Assembly: GCF_052180255.1 (NCBI RefSeq)
Contig: NZ_CP197466.1
Location: 930,001-994,000, forward strand
Direction of reading: 5' to 3'
DNA: 64,000 nucleotides
Source of the DNA: Paenibacillus_AM sp052180255
GTDB taxonomy: Bacteria; Bacillota; Bacilli; Paenibacillales; NBRC-103111
The notes under the pieces were generated by a model. That model saw only the letters and a list, made by a program, of their open reading frames with translations. It was not told where the DNA came from and made no database searches. Below are positions 52,500-60,614 of the stretch, in pieces. Position numbers and translations under genes: made by a program. How positions within the stretch are numbered: position 1 is the stretch's first letter; each line of letters opens with the position of its first letter.

Positions 52500-53756
52500 T
52501 TACAACTTAAAGATCTGAATTGTCTGCTGCAGCTTGGTTACCATTCGCGTCATCTCGGCGGATTGGTCAACAATCGTGCTAACCGCTGATATTTGTTCAG
52601 ACATCGATGCGGATACTTGCTCAGTACCTGCTGCTGATTCCTCGGTTATGGCAGAGATGCTTTCCATCGTCGCAGAAATTTGCGTAGAACTTGCGAACAT
52701 TTGATCACTTTCGCTCGCGAACTGTGCAATTTCTTTTGAAATAAATTCAACGGACGTTACGATATCAGAGAAAATATTCTCGGTATCTTGAATGAGTGCT
52801 GTCTGTTTATTTACGACATCTTCGTTAATCTGAATGTTATGTAAGGATTGCTTGATTCCTTTTTCGATCGATGTAACAAGACCGAATACTTCTTTTGTTA
52901 GCGAGGTGGACTCCTCTGCTAGCTTACGTACTTGCTGGGCGACAACTGCGAATCCTCGACCGTGCTCACCTGCACGTGCCGCCTCAATCGAAGCATTGAG
53001 TGAAAGTAAGTTGGTTTGCTCCGCAATGTCCGAAATGGATCTTGTAATTTTGGAAATGCCTGCTGCTTGTTCAGCAAGCAAGTGAATTGTTCTTGATACT
53101 TGTGTCGTTGTCTCCACGTTGCGCTTCATCCCCTCGCCTTGAAGGACCACTGCATTCTGCCCCTTTTCAACAAGTACGAGCATGTTAGAAGAACGTGAAT
53201 TCATTTCTTTCGTTGAAGATGCGTAGCCAGACACCTTCGTTTCAATATCTTTCGTAGAAAGGGAAATGGTAGATACTTCTTCTGAAATTTGTCCAGCCCC
53301 AGAAGCAAGTTCCTGTGTGGATAATGTGACTTGTTCCATTAGATCTTTCAAATGCTCATTCTTCACGTAAATTTCGCGGCTAGAATCTGAAACGTGCTTC
53401 GTAATCGTACTTGTTTCTTTTAAAATGTCGCGAAGCTTATCTGTCATTTGGTTGAAAGACTTGGCCAGATCCCCAAGCGCATCATTTGATGTGACATCTG
53501 CTTTCTGTGAAAAGTCGCCTTTCGCAATCGACATTGCAACGCGAGACATGTCAGAAACTTGTTCAGTAAGCGTTTTCTCAAACCAGAGAACAAAAGGATA
53601 GCTTGCAGCTAAAAGTATAACTGGAATGATATAACCGAATACGGATGCATCGTTTAACAAGAGTAAAGTGATCATTAAGATAGAATAGATTCCAATAACA
53701 CCGTACACACCGATCTGTAGCTTTTTCTTGAATGAAAAAGAAGAGAAGAAGCCCAT
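52500..53756 (-). CDS. Methyl-accepting chemotaxis protein without external sensor
   Basis: 418 residues. Two adjacent membrane helices (about 15-33 and 38-56) with almost no loop between them, a HAMP domain (57-110), and the signalling coiled coil with ISDIAEQTNLLSLNASIEAA and RAGEHGRGFAVVAQQVRKLA (about 240-280), ending in helical repeats for methylation. Without a periplasmic domain it must sense through the membrane or the cytoplasm. No che genes nearby. Confidence 0.92.
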   Translation of the reverse strand: MGFFSSFSFKKKLQIGVYGVIGIYSILMITLLLLNDASVFGYIIPVILLAASYPFVLWFEKTLTEQVSDMSRVAMSIAKGDFSQKADVTSNDALGDLAKSFNQMTDKLRDILKETSTITKHVSDSSREIYVKNEHLKDLMEQVTLSTQELASGAGQISEEVSTISLSTKDIETKVSGYASSTKEMNSRSSNMLVLVEKGQNAVVLQGEGMKRNVETTTQVSRTIHLLAEQAAGISKITRSISDIAEQTNLLSLNASIEAARAGEHGRGFAVVAQQVRKLAEESTSLTKEVFGLVTSIEKGIKQSLHNIQINEDVVNKQTALIQDTENIFSDIVTSVEFISKEIAQFASESDQMFASSTQISATMESISAITEESAAGTEQVSASMSEQISAVSTIVDQSAEMTRMVTKLQQTIQIFKL

Positions 53757-53950
53757 TATCCAAGTCCCCTTTACGTATTAGTTCTCTTATAGAAGGAAAA
53801 ACATTCCTTAGGAGGAATTATATCATCTCGATCTGACAAGGGTCTACAATTTTATACAATACATGGTCTGAAGACCTATTTATTTTAAAAAAGAAGTCGA
53901 AAACAAGAATCTAAAGTCGTGGAGATTTCGGGAACCTTTGTAAAAATATG

Positions 53951-53979
53951 TTGAAATAGCAAGAAAAGACCTATATAAT
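53951..53979 (+). promoter_or_regulatory. Strong SigA-type promoter
   Basis: TTGAAA (53951-53956), 17 bp, TATAAT (53974-53979), about 55 nt before the orphan gene at 54035. Confidence 0.75.
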
Positions 53980-54034
53980 GACAAAATACATAAGACTTTA
54001 GTCAGAATATTAGACCAATAAAGGAGGAGATTAT

Positions 54035-54400
54035 TTGATATTGGAACAGCTGCCACTCGCACGCCAGGTGGAGATCGTATTTAGACAAGTGAGGGAAGAG
54101 CTGAGTTTATTATCATCTGGTAGCGTTTTCATTCAGATTCGCAACAATGTAATTGGCAAGTTTGGTGTTAGACATCTACCTATGGAAAGCAAGGGAGGCA
54201 TTATAAGTCAGCAAGAAATGGGATTATCAGAATCACAGTTTATGTCTTTTAAAGAAATGGCAATTGATAGTCTGAAATACAAGAATAGCTGGACGCATGG
54301 GGAGATTTTATTTGATTTTACTGTGAAGAAATCAGTGTTGTTCGCCTCTGTTCAATTTGAATCGAATTATAATTTAGCAAGTCTTGCAAAAAGTGTGTAG
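54035..54400 (+). CDS. Uncharacterised 121-residue protein
   Basis: Not recognised. Soluble, mixed alpha/beta: an N-terminal helix (LEQLPLARQVEIVFRQVREEL), then strands SGSVFIQIRNNVIGKFGV and a C-terminal EILFDFTVKKSVLFASVQFE. The shape suggests a small profilin- or PAS-like fold, but this is only an impression. TTG start with AGGAGGAG 6 nt upstream and a near-consensus promoter; terminator at once after. It is a real, well-expressed single gene by these signs. Confidence 0.7.
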   Translation: MILEQLPLARQVEIVFRQVREELSLLSSGSVFIQIRNNVIGKFGVRHLPMESKGGIISQQEMGLSESQFMSFKEMAIDSLKYKNSWTHGEILFDFTVKKSVLFASVQFESNYNLASLAKSV

Positions 54401-54415
54401 GAGTACAGACATGAC

Positions 54416-54446
54416 AAGGGGTGGCCATGAGGTCACCTCTTTTTTA
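54416..54446 (+). terminator. Terminator after the 121-residue protein gene
   Basis: AGGGGTGGCC, loop ATGA, GGTCACCTCT, followed by T run to 54445. Confidence 0.8.
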
Positions 54447-54528
54447 AATCACACTTTTATTGGAGAAAATGGACCTATCGCTTATAATATAAGGAACTTG
54501 TCCAAGTCGCAGACGCACGGGGGATTCG

Positions 54529-55023
54529 ATGTTTGAACTGAGAATAAAGCATTGGTCATGGAATCAAGAGCTGCAGATTATTGTAGCGGATGTGACTCTG
54601 AAGATGGATCACGAAATGATTGTGGATGAACCACTTTGCGTGGATGTGGGGATGCCTGCGCTTGTTCGCAGTGTACAGCAGGATTCAGAATTAAATCGGT
54701 TTGCGACCCCGGGTGAGTGGTGGCTCATGCCCTTTTTTGTATGTGGGTGTGGAGACCCAGCATGTCGTGGGTTTTCGTTCATCATTAAGCATCTAGAAGA
54801 GGATCAGATACGAATAACACATGTCGAAGAGAAGACAGATGGAAATTTTCGAGAATATGAGTCGTGTGAGGTCTCATTAGATGTTTATCGGCAATGTGTC
54901 TTAGAAGCTGCACACGCTTTTAACGCGTATGTAAGTTCACTGGGAGATGCTTATCAACCCCTGCTAGCGAATACAGCTGCGATTGTAAGAGAACTCATCG
55001 AACAGGCGGAAGACATAAGTTAA
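54529..55023 (+). CDS. Uncharacterised 164-residue cysteine-motif protein
   Basis: Not recognised. Mostly beta in the first 110 residues with LMPFFVCGCGDPACRGFSF (Cys at about 72, 74 and 79), a motif that could hold a metal, then ESCEVSLDVYRQCVLEAAHAFNAYV and helical end. No membrane segment or signal peptide. The ATG has GGGGG upstream. It precedes the RNase H gene by 44 nt in the same direction and may share its transcript. Confidence 0.7.
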   Translation: MFELRIKHWSWNQELQIIVADVTLKMDHEMIVDEPLCVDVGMPALVRSVQQDSELNRFATPGEWWLMPFFVCGCGDPACRGFSFIIKHLEEDQIRITHVEEKTDGNFREYESCEVSLDVYRQCVLEAAHAFNAYVSSLGDAYQPLLANTAAIVRELIEQAEDIS

Positions 55024-55066
55024 CAGAACTAGTTCTAAGGTCATACATGAAAGAGGGTGTAGGAAA

Positions 55067-55702
55067 TTGGCGAAAAGTAAATTTTATGTCGTATGGGTGG
55101 GTCATAAGCCAGGGATATACCGCACTTGGCCAGAGTGCCAGGCACAGGTGAACAACTATCCGCAGGCCAAATATAAATCGTATGAGTCAGAAAAAGAAGC
55201 ACAAGAAGCGTTCACTCGTGGTTGGCAAAAATCGCTGAATTTCACTTCCGATAAAAAGAAGGAAGCCGCAGCCGCAGCTTTAGAAGAAGTTCCTGAAATT
55301 GACTACAACAGTATTTCCGTTGATGTTGGCTGTTCAGGTAATCCCGGTATTGTGGAGTATAAAGGGGTAGACACGCAAACCAGTGAAATCTTGTTCTACT
55401 ACGGTCCGATAGCGAAGGGAACGAACAACCTAGGGGAGTTTCTAGCGATTGTACACGGACTAGCTTATCTCAAAGAGCGAGGCAGTAATAAGACAGTTTA
55501 TACAGATTCACGTACGGCTCTTAGCTGGATCCGAAAAAAAGAAGTAGCAACGAATCTCGTACGTGACGAGTCTACCCAAGAGATTTGGTTCCTTGTGGAT
55601 CGCGCACTAAAATGGCTCAGAACCAATGAATATACGAACCCTATCGTGAAGTGGGAAACGAAAAAATGGGGCGAAATTAAAGCAGACTTCGGGCGCAAGT
55701 AA
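55067..55702 (+). CDS. RNase H family protein with N-terminal viroplasmin-like domain
   Basis: Ribonuclease H1 type enzyme degrading RNA in RNA-DNA hybrids, 211 residues. The N-terminal KFYVVWVGHKPGIYRTWPECQAQV (about 4-50) is the caulimovirus viroplasmin/hybrid-binding domain, then a linker and the catalytic domain with Asp in SVDVGCSGNPG, Glu in NNLGEFLAIVHG, Asp in VYTDSRTALSW and the last Asp in KADFG. So all four acidic residues are present. The viroplasmin domain is usual in eukaryotic RNase H1 and in a subset of Firmicutes. TTG start. The terminator overlaps the stop codon. Confidence 0.88.
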   Translation: MAKSKFYVVWVGHKPGIYRTWPECQAQVNNYPQAKYKSYESEKEAQEAFTRGWQKSLNFTSDKKKEAAAAALEEVPEIDYNSISVDVGCSGNPGIVEYKGVDTQTSEILFYYGPIAKGTNNLGEFLAIVHGLAYLKERGSNKTVYTDSRTALSWIRKKEVATNLVRDESTQEIWFLVDRALKWLRTNEYTNPIVKWETKKWGEIKADFGRK

Positions 55703-55716
55703 CCGAAGTCTTTATT
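55685..55716 (+). terminator. Terminator overlapping the RNase H stop codon
   Basis: GACTTCGG, loop of 10 bases containing TAA, CCGAAGTC, then TTTATT. Confidence 0.75.
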
Positions 55717-55801
55717 CGTTTAAAGTAATGGGCAATAAGGCTCAAAATATGATATATTTAAATAATAGAATTTTTAGATTAGGAATGGGAGGAATCAACC
55801 A

Positions 55802-57487
55802 ATGGCTAACAACAAAATGCGCAGCGATATGATTAAAAAAGGTTTCGATCGTGCTCCTCACCGCAGCTTACTACGTGCAGCAGGGGTAAAAGAAGAAGAT
55901 TTTGGCAAACCGTTCATTGCTGTATGTAACTCTTATATTGATATTATTCCTGGTCATGTTCATTTGCAGGAATTCGGTAAACTAGTAAAGGAAGCAATTC
56001 GCGAAGCGGGTGGAGTTCCTTTTGAATTTAATACAATTGGTGTAGATGACGGAATTGCAATGGGGCATATCGGGATGCGTTACTCGCTGCCTAGCCGTGA
56101 AATTATTGCAGATTCCGTAGAAACTGTAGTCAATGCGCACTGGTTCGATGGTATGGTATGTATTCCGAACTGTGATAAAATCACGCCGGGTATGATCATG
56201 GGCGCACTGCGTGTAAACATTCCAACGATGCTCGTATCGGGTGGACCGATGAAAGCGGGTAAAACAAAAGACGGTCGTTCGATCTCACTTTCCTCTGTAT
56301 TCGAAGGAGTAGGCGCACATCAAGCAGGAAAAATCGATGACAGTGCATTACTAGAACTTGAACAATATGGTTGTCCGACTTGCGGCTCATGTTCAGGCAT
56401 GTTTACAGCGAACTCCATGAACTGCTTGGCAGAAGGTCTAGGGCTTGCACTTCCAGGAAACGGCACGATTCTTGCTGTATCTGAAGAGCGCAAAGCGTTC
56501 ATCAAACGCTCAGCTCGACAATTAATTGAATTAATTGAAAAAGATATTAAACCACGTGATATCGTGACGATTGAAGCAATCGACAATGCGTTTGCACTTG
56601 ACATGGCGATGGGTGGTTCGACGAATACAGTACTTCATACGCTAGCCATTGCACACGAAGCAGGCTTTGAATATCCGATCGAACGGATTAATGAGATTGC
56701 TGCTAGAGTACCGCATTTAGCGAAGATTGCACCGGCTTCTGACTACCACATTGAAGATGTTCACAATGCAGGCGGTGTTAGCGCAGTTATTAATGAACTT
56801 CTCAAAAAGCCGGGTGCTATGGACGGAAGTCGTATTACAGTTACGGGTAAAACGCTTCGTGAGAATGTAGCAGGTTGTGAAATTTTAGATACAGACGTTA
56901 TTCATACACTGGATAATCCACATAGTGAACAAGGTGGTCTAGCTGTTCTATTCGGTAACTTGGCACCGGAGGGTTCCATCATCAAAGTTGGGGCAGTTGA
57001 TGCTTCTGTTGGTGGTCGTCATGTTGGCCCAGCGATCTGCTTCGATTCTCAAGATGAGGCACTTTACGGTATCGCGAACGGGAAAGTGAAGGAAGGACAT
57101 GTCGTTGTCATCCGATACGAAGGACCTAAAGGTGGTCCTGGTATGCCTGAGATGCTTGCCCCTACTTCCCAAATCGTAGGTATGGGTCTTGGAGCTAAGG
57201 TAGGATTAATTACAGATGGTCGTTTCTCCGGTGCATCGCGAGGCATCTCGATTGGTCACATTTCACCAGAAGCTGCTGAAGGTGGACCACTTGCTTTTGT
57301 TGAAGATGGTGACATCATTGATCTTGATTTGGTAAATCGCAAAATTGACCTTCAAGTGTCCGATGAGGAAATGGATCGTCGTCGTGCGAACTGGAAAGGT
57401 TTTGAACCGAAAATTAAAACAGGTTACCTTGCTCGATATTCTAAATTGGTAACGAACGCATCAACAGGTGGAATTTTGAAAATTTAA
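55802..57487 (+). CDS. ilvD: Dihydroxy-acid dehydratase
   Basis: Iron-sulfur dehydratase of valine, leucine and isoleucine synthesis; 561 residues. Cluster ligands appear in AVCNSYIDIIPGH, CIPNCDKITPGM and CPTCGSCSGMFTANSMNCL; GRFSGASRG and PEAAEGGPLA near the end are conserved. GGGAGGA precedes the ATG. It stands alone, without ilvBHC genes and without a T-box in the 100 bp upstream. Confidence 0.97.
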   Translation: MANNKMRSDMIKKGFDRAPHRSLLRAAGVKEEDFGKPFIAVCNSYIDIIPGHVHLQEFGKLVKEAIREAGGVPFEFNTIGVDDGIAMGHIGMRYSLPSREIIADSVETVVNAHWFDGMVCIPNCDKITPGMIMGALRVNIPTMLVSGGPMKAGKTKDGRSISLSSVFEGVGAHQAGKIDDSALLELEQYGCPTCGSCSGMFTANSMNCLAEGLGLALPGNGTILAVSEERKAFIKRSARQLIELIEKDIKPRDIVTIEAIDNAFALDMAMGGSTNTVLHTLAIAHEAGFEYPIERINEIAARVPHLAKIAPASDYHIEDVHNAGGVSAVINELLKKPGAMDGSRITVTGKTLRENVAGCEILDTDVIHTLDNPHSEQGGLAVLFGNLAPEGSIIKVGAVDASVGGRHVGPAICFDSQDEALYGIANGKVKEGHVVVIRYEGPKGGPGMPEMLAPTSQIVGMGLGAKVGLITDGRFSGASRGISIGHISPEAAEGGPLAFVEDGDIIDLDLVNRKIDLQVSDEEMDRRRANWKGFEPKIKTGYLARYSKLVTNASTGGILKI

Positions 57488-57493
57488 TTTTAA

Positions 57494-57530
57494 AAAGAGG
57501 ATCAACCCATTTGTCGGTTGATCCTCTTCT
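57494..57530. terminator. Terminator between ilvD and aldose epimerase
   Basis: AAGAGGATCAACC pairs with GGTTGATCCTCTT (loop CATTTGTC). The T run is better on the minus strand. Confidence 0.75.
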
Positions 57531-57540
57531 CGTATATAAC

Positions 57541-57660
57541 TGAATCAATTTAATAATACCTTTAGCCGCTTTAATCAAGACTATATATAGATCCAAACGG
57601 TTCAATTGGTCTATATATAGTTTCAAATTTAAGGTTTAGATAAGTTATGAAATTGATTCA
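57541..57660. repeat. 120-bp AT-rich element with 11-bp terminal inverted repeats
   Basis: Begins TGAATCAATTT and ends AAATTGATTCA, exact inverted repeats. Inside, the palindrome CTATATATAG occurs twice exactly 30 bp apart (57581-57590, 57611-57620). No ORF. It ends 8 bp before the epimerase stop. No clear target duplication, so a mini-transposon is only one reading. Confidence 0.4.
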
Positions 57661-57668
57661 ACTAAATG

Positions 57669-58619
57669 TTATTTATGTTCAATCTGAAGTAAAATATCAA
57701 GCTCAAGGGTTTGGCCTGGCTTCACACTTTGTACCCCTGTAACATCAGCAGGTAGATCAATATTCGGCGCGTTTGTTACCCAAGTATAAGGTTCAAGACA
57801 GATGAAATTGTCTGCTACACCTTTTGTATAAAGCACCCAATGCTTCATGAGATTGGATTCAGAGGAATAAGTGATCTTACACTGCTTATTCTCAAGGACA
57901 GCGACACAAGGGTGATCCCCTTTAAGGAAGACGGTGTCAAGATCAAATCCTTCAAGCGGCGCACCATGCGTGATCGATTCAAACTTATCTAGTGGCAAGA
58001 TGTTCCCTGTTGGTAATAAATCAGAGCCTAGTTCCCACACGCCACTAAGCGGCACGGTCAAGTTCCACTCACTCGGGCTGTGATCAAGTAAGAACCAAGT
58101 ATGTAGGCCATAGCCGAAAGGTGCGCTCAGATTGCTAAGGTTTGTAATTTTAAACTTGTGATTCAACTTTGAGCCAATCAATTCATACGTAATTTCCATC
58201 TCTGTATCATGTGGATATTGGGCCATCACTTCAGGGAAATCTGCCGTACGGAATGTAGAAGTAATGGAGATTATGCCATTTTCCTCACCCGCTGATTTCA
58301 CAGTCCAAGGTAGGTTTTGCAAAATACCATGATTGTGCATATGATTTGGACGGTTCACAGCGAATTGATAAGGACGTCCATCAAATGTGAAGGCACCTCC
58401 ATTAATGCGGTTTGGCGGCATGAGGACAGGTGTACCGAAATGAGCTGGATTTTTCATTAAGTCATGAGGAGCATCTGGAACACGTAGCACCTCACGGTTA
58501 AGCTTTTTATCCCAGATTCGGATTAAGTTATTATTAATAGATGGGCATAGACTTAAACTTAAATAGTCATTTTCCAAAATATACAGGGTTTCGCCTTGCC
58601 AATCTTGTTGTGAAATCAT
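57669..58619 (-). CDS. Aldose 1-epimerase family protein
   Basis: Sugar mutarotase-like protein of the galactose mutarotase fold, 316 residues. Conserved His in PNHMHNHGILQNLPW (about 88-93) and GYGLHTWFLLDH (about 168), and the catalytic Glu in ICLEPYTWVTNAPN (about 280). This matches the aldose epimerase family, but the substrate sugar cannot be told. No sugar operon is near. A GGAAGGA ribosome site precedes the ATG. Confidence 0.88.
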   Translation of the reverse strand: MISQQDWQGETLYILENDYLSLSLCPSINNNLIRIWDKKLNREVLRVPDAPHDLMKNPAHFGTPVLMPPNRINGGAFTFDGRPYQFAVNRPNHMHNHGILQNLPWTVKSAGEENGIISITSTFRTADFPEVMAQYPHDTEMEITYELIGSKLNHKFKITNLSNLSAPFGYGLHTWFLLDHSPSEWNLTVPLSGVWELGSDLLPTGNILPLDKFESITHGAPLEGFDLDTVFLKGDHPCVAVLENKQCKITYSSESNLMKHWVLYTKGVADNFICLEPYTWVTNAPNIDLPADVTGVQSVKPGQTLELDILLQIEHK

Positions 58620-58713
58620 GCGTATCCTTCCTCTCTGTTTGGAAAAATAATTATTTCATTATTGTAGCAAACGAGATTAGGCTTGTCACATTGCAGTTAC
58701 ATGATAGGAGTGG

Positions 58714-58741
58714 TTGACTTTCTAAAGCACTGGCGTATAAT
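58714..58741 (+). promoter_or_regulatory. trpS promoter
   Basis: TTGACT (58714-58719), 16 bp, TATAAT (58736-58741), giving a transcript start near 58748 at the beginning of the T-box leader. Confidence 0.8.
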
Positions 58742-58747
58742 ATTATC

Positions 58748-59024
58748 CAATAGTTATGCAGCAATGAGAGGAATTAGTAATTCGTATATGAGATTTCAGA
58801 GAGCCGGTGGTTGGTGTGAATCGGCAGATCAGGCGAATGAATGGATCCTTGAGCTTGAAGTGGAACAGATGAGCGGGTGATGCTCATGTTCAGTACACGG
58901 AGCGGCAGCTCACCGTTATCGGAGCTTATGAAGGTCTTTTGTCACTTTTTTTATCAAGTGAAGAAGACGAATTAGGGTGGCACCACGGTCTCTCGTCCCT
59001 TTGCGGGGAGAGGCCTTTTTTTGT
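58748..59024 (+). ncRNA. T-box leader (tryptophan) of trpS
   Basis: A T-box riboswitch that reads uncharged tRNA-Trp. Seen: stem I apical elements (AGAGAGCCGGTGGTTGGTG, GAATCGGC), specifier codon TGG at 58842-58844 in AATGAATGGATCC, the T-box AGGGTGGCACCACGG (58974-58988) and the terminator GGTCTCTC.../GGGGAGAGGCC with seven T (58987-59022). Trp specificity agrees with the gene controlled. An open frame across 58683-58880 is an accident of this RNA. Confidence 0.93.
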
Positions 59025-59052
59025 TGTATAAAAATTGTAGGGGGTTATCTGA

Positions 59053-60033
59053 ATGGCAAATGTACTTTCAGGAATTCAATCAAGCGGACAATTAACAATT
59101 GGGAATTACATCGGGGCACTACGTAATTATACGAAGCTCCAGCATGAACATGACTGTTATTTTATGGTCGTAGATTTACATTCGGTCACATTGCCTCAAG
59201 ATCCAGCAACATTAAGAGAGAACATCGAATCGGCGGTTGCATTATTTATTGCAGCGGGCATTGATACAAGTAAAGCGGCGGTGTTTTTGCAATCTCACGT
59301 ACCTGCGCACGCTGAACTTGGCTGGTTGATGACGACACTCACGTATATGGGTGAACTTGAGCGTATGACACAATTTAAAGATAAATCAGCAGGCAAAGAT
59401 TCCATTGGTGCGGGTCTGTTTACGTACCCATCTCTAATGGCGGCAGATATCCTGCTCTATAAAGCTACAATGGTTCCAGTAGGTGATGATCAGAAACAGC
59501 ATTTGGAGCTTACGCGTGATCTGGCGAATCGCTTTAATAACCGTTTTGGTGAAACGTTCCCGATTCCTCAGCCTTACACGCCAGAAGTTGGTGCACGTAT
59601 CATGTCACTAGATGATGCATCTAAAAAAATGAGCAAGAGCAGTACCAACCCTGCAAGCTTTATCTTAATGTTGGACGAACCAGCAGTTATTCGTAAAAAA
59701 ATATCGCGTGCCGTAACAGATTCTGGCCGCGAAGTGAAATATGATCCGCAAAATAAACCTGAAGTTAGCAATCTCATGAGTATTTATTCCGAATGCTCGA
59801 ATATGTCGATCGCGGATATTGAAGCGAAGTATGAAGGGCAAGGTTATGGGCCTTTCAAAAAGGATTTGGCAGAAGTCGTAGTTGCTTTACTTGAGCCGAT
59901 CCAACAGCGTTATCGTGAAATCCGTGAGTCCGGTGAAATTGCAAAAATTTTACGTGAGGGTGCTGAGAAGGCATCTGCTACTGCAAATGCCACCCTACGT
60001 GAAGTAAAAGAGAAAATGGGCTTTATCGTCTAG
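59053..60033 (+). CDS. trpS: Tryptophanyl-tRNA synthetase
   Basis: Class I synthetase charging tRNA-Trp, 326 residues. HIGH-equivalent SSGQLTIGNYIGAL (about 9-22), KMSKS loop in DASKKMSKSSTNP (about 193-200) and GAGLFTYPSLMAADILLY are typical of the bacterial enzyme. Its expression is set by the T-box leader. The stop overlaps by 4 bp the stop of the minus-strand gene beyond. Confidence 0.97.
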   Translation: MANVLSGIQSSGQLTIGNYIGALRNYTKLQHEHDCYFMVVDLHSVTLPQDPATLRENIESAVALFIAAGIDTSKAAVFLQSHVPAHAELGWLMTTLTYMGELERMTQFKDKSAGKDSIGAGLFTYPSLMAADILLYKATMVPVGDDQKQHLELTRDLANRFNNRFGETFPIPQPYTPEVGARIMSLDDASKKMSKSSTNPASFILMLDEPAVIRKKISRAVTDSGREVKYDPQNKPEVSNLMSIYSECSNMSIADIEAKYEGQGYGPFKKDLAEVVVALLEPIQQRYREIRESGEIAKILREGAEKASATANATLREVKEKMGFIV

Positions 60034-60218
60034 GATTGGGCTTGTTCAGATTTACGTCTCATACGAGCTTTGTAGGCGAAGCTAAATCCAAGAAATCCAA
60101 TTGTGGCGAGGATGGAAAGTACCATAAACCATGGTTCTCGTACTGCAATGAAATAGGCGATGGACGCGAGTAATAAAGTGCCGATAAATGCGAATAACAG
60201 AGCCATAGATTTTTTCAA
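60030..60218 (-). CDS. Small two-helix membrane protein (DUF5325-like)
   Basis: 62 residues: two hydrophobic helices (about 5-24 and 30-48) and a basic tail, KARMRRKSEQAQS. Size and layout match the DUF5325/YlaF proteins of Bacillales; the assignment is by pattern only. GGAGGAG precedes the ATG. Confidence 0.7.
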   Translation of the reverse strand: MKKSMALLFAFIGTLLLASIAYFIAVREPWFMVLSILATIGFLGFSFAYKARMRRKSEQAQS

Positions 60219-60237
60219 AAATGTTCTCCTCCTTGTG

Positions 60238-60267
60238 TGTATATTATTTAATCTGCTTCACATACTA
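60238..60267 (+). promoter_or_regulatory. SigG-like forespore promoter
   Basis: TGTATA (60238-60243), 17 bp, CATACTA (60261-60267); the -10 equals the SigG consensus. It precedes the alpha/beta SASP gene by 60 bp. A palindrome, TTTGCAAGCTTGCAAA (60271-60286), lies in the leader. Confidence 0.75.
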
Positions 60268-60327
60268 TGTTTGCAAGCTTGCAAAATACATCAAAACAAT
60301 CATGAGTTGAAAGGATGTTGATTTATT

Positions 60328-60540
60328 ATGGCAGGTCGCAATACACTAATTGTACCACAGGCAAACAAAGCTCTTGATCAAATGAAGTATGAAGTTGCAC
60401 AAGAACTGAACATTTCATTCCCTAAAGACGGGTACTACGGTAACATGACTTCCCGTGATACTGGTTCTATTGGTGGCGGAATCACAAAACGCTTGGTACA
60501 AATGGCTGAGCAATCTCTTTCCGGTGGTCAAGGACGCTAA
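60328..60540 (+). CDS. Alpha/beta-type small acid-soluble spore protein
   Basis: DNA-saturating protein of the spore core, 70 residues. The pattern ALDQMKYEVAQELNI contains the site at which the GPR protease cuts in germination; YYGNMTSRDTGSIGGGITKRLV is the conserved C-terminal helix region (split at about residue 37). These proteins protect spore DNA from UV and heat. GGATG-type weak ribosome site; expression expected in the forespore under SigG. Confidence 0.96.
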   Translation: MAGRNTLIVPQANKALDQMKYEVAQELNISFPKDGYYGNMTSRDTGSIGGGITKRLVQMAEQSLSGGQGR

Positions 60541-60563
60541 TCATTTTTGAATAACAGATATAT

Positions 60564-60598
60564 AAGCTCAAGGGATAATCCCTTGAGCTTTCTTTTTA
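60564..60598. terminator. Terminator after the SASP gene
   Basis: AAGCTCAAGGGAT pairs with ATCCCTTGAGCTT, then TCTTTTT. Confidence 0.88.
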
Positions 60599-60614
60599 TA
60601 TCAGTGAGATAAGA

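Noticed and set aside
55703..55801. T-box or leader peptide controlling ilvD
   Set aside because: Fewer than 100 bp, with no AGGGTGG motif and no leucine-rich short ORF.
58683..58880. Open frame of 65 codons before trpS
   Set aside because: Overlaps the promoter and stem I of the T-box leader; the sequence constraint is explained by the RNA.
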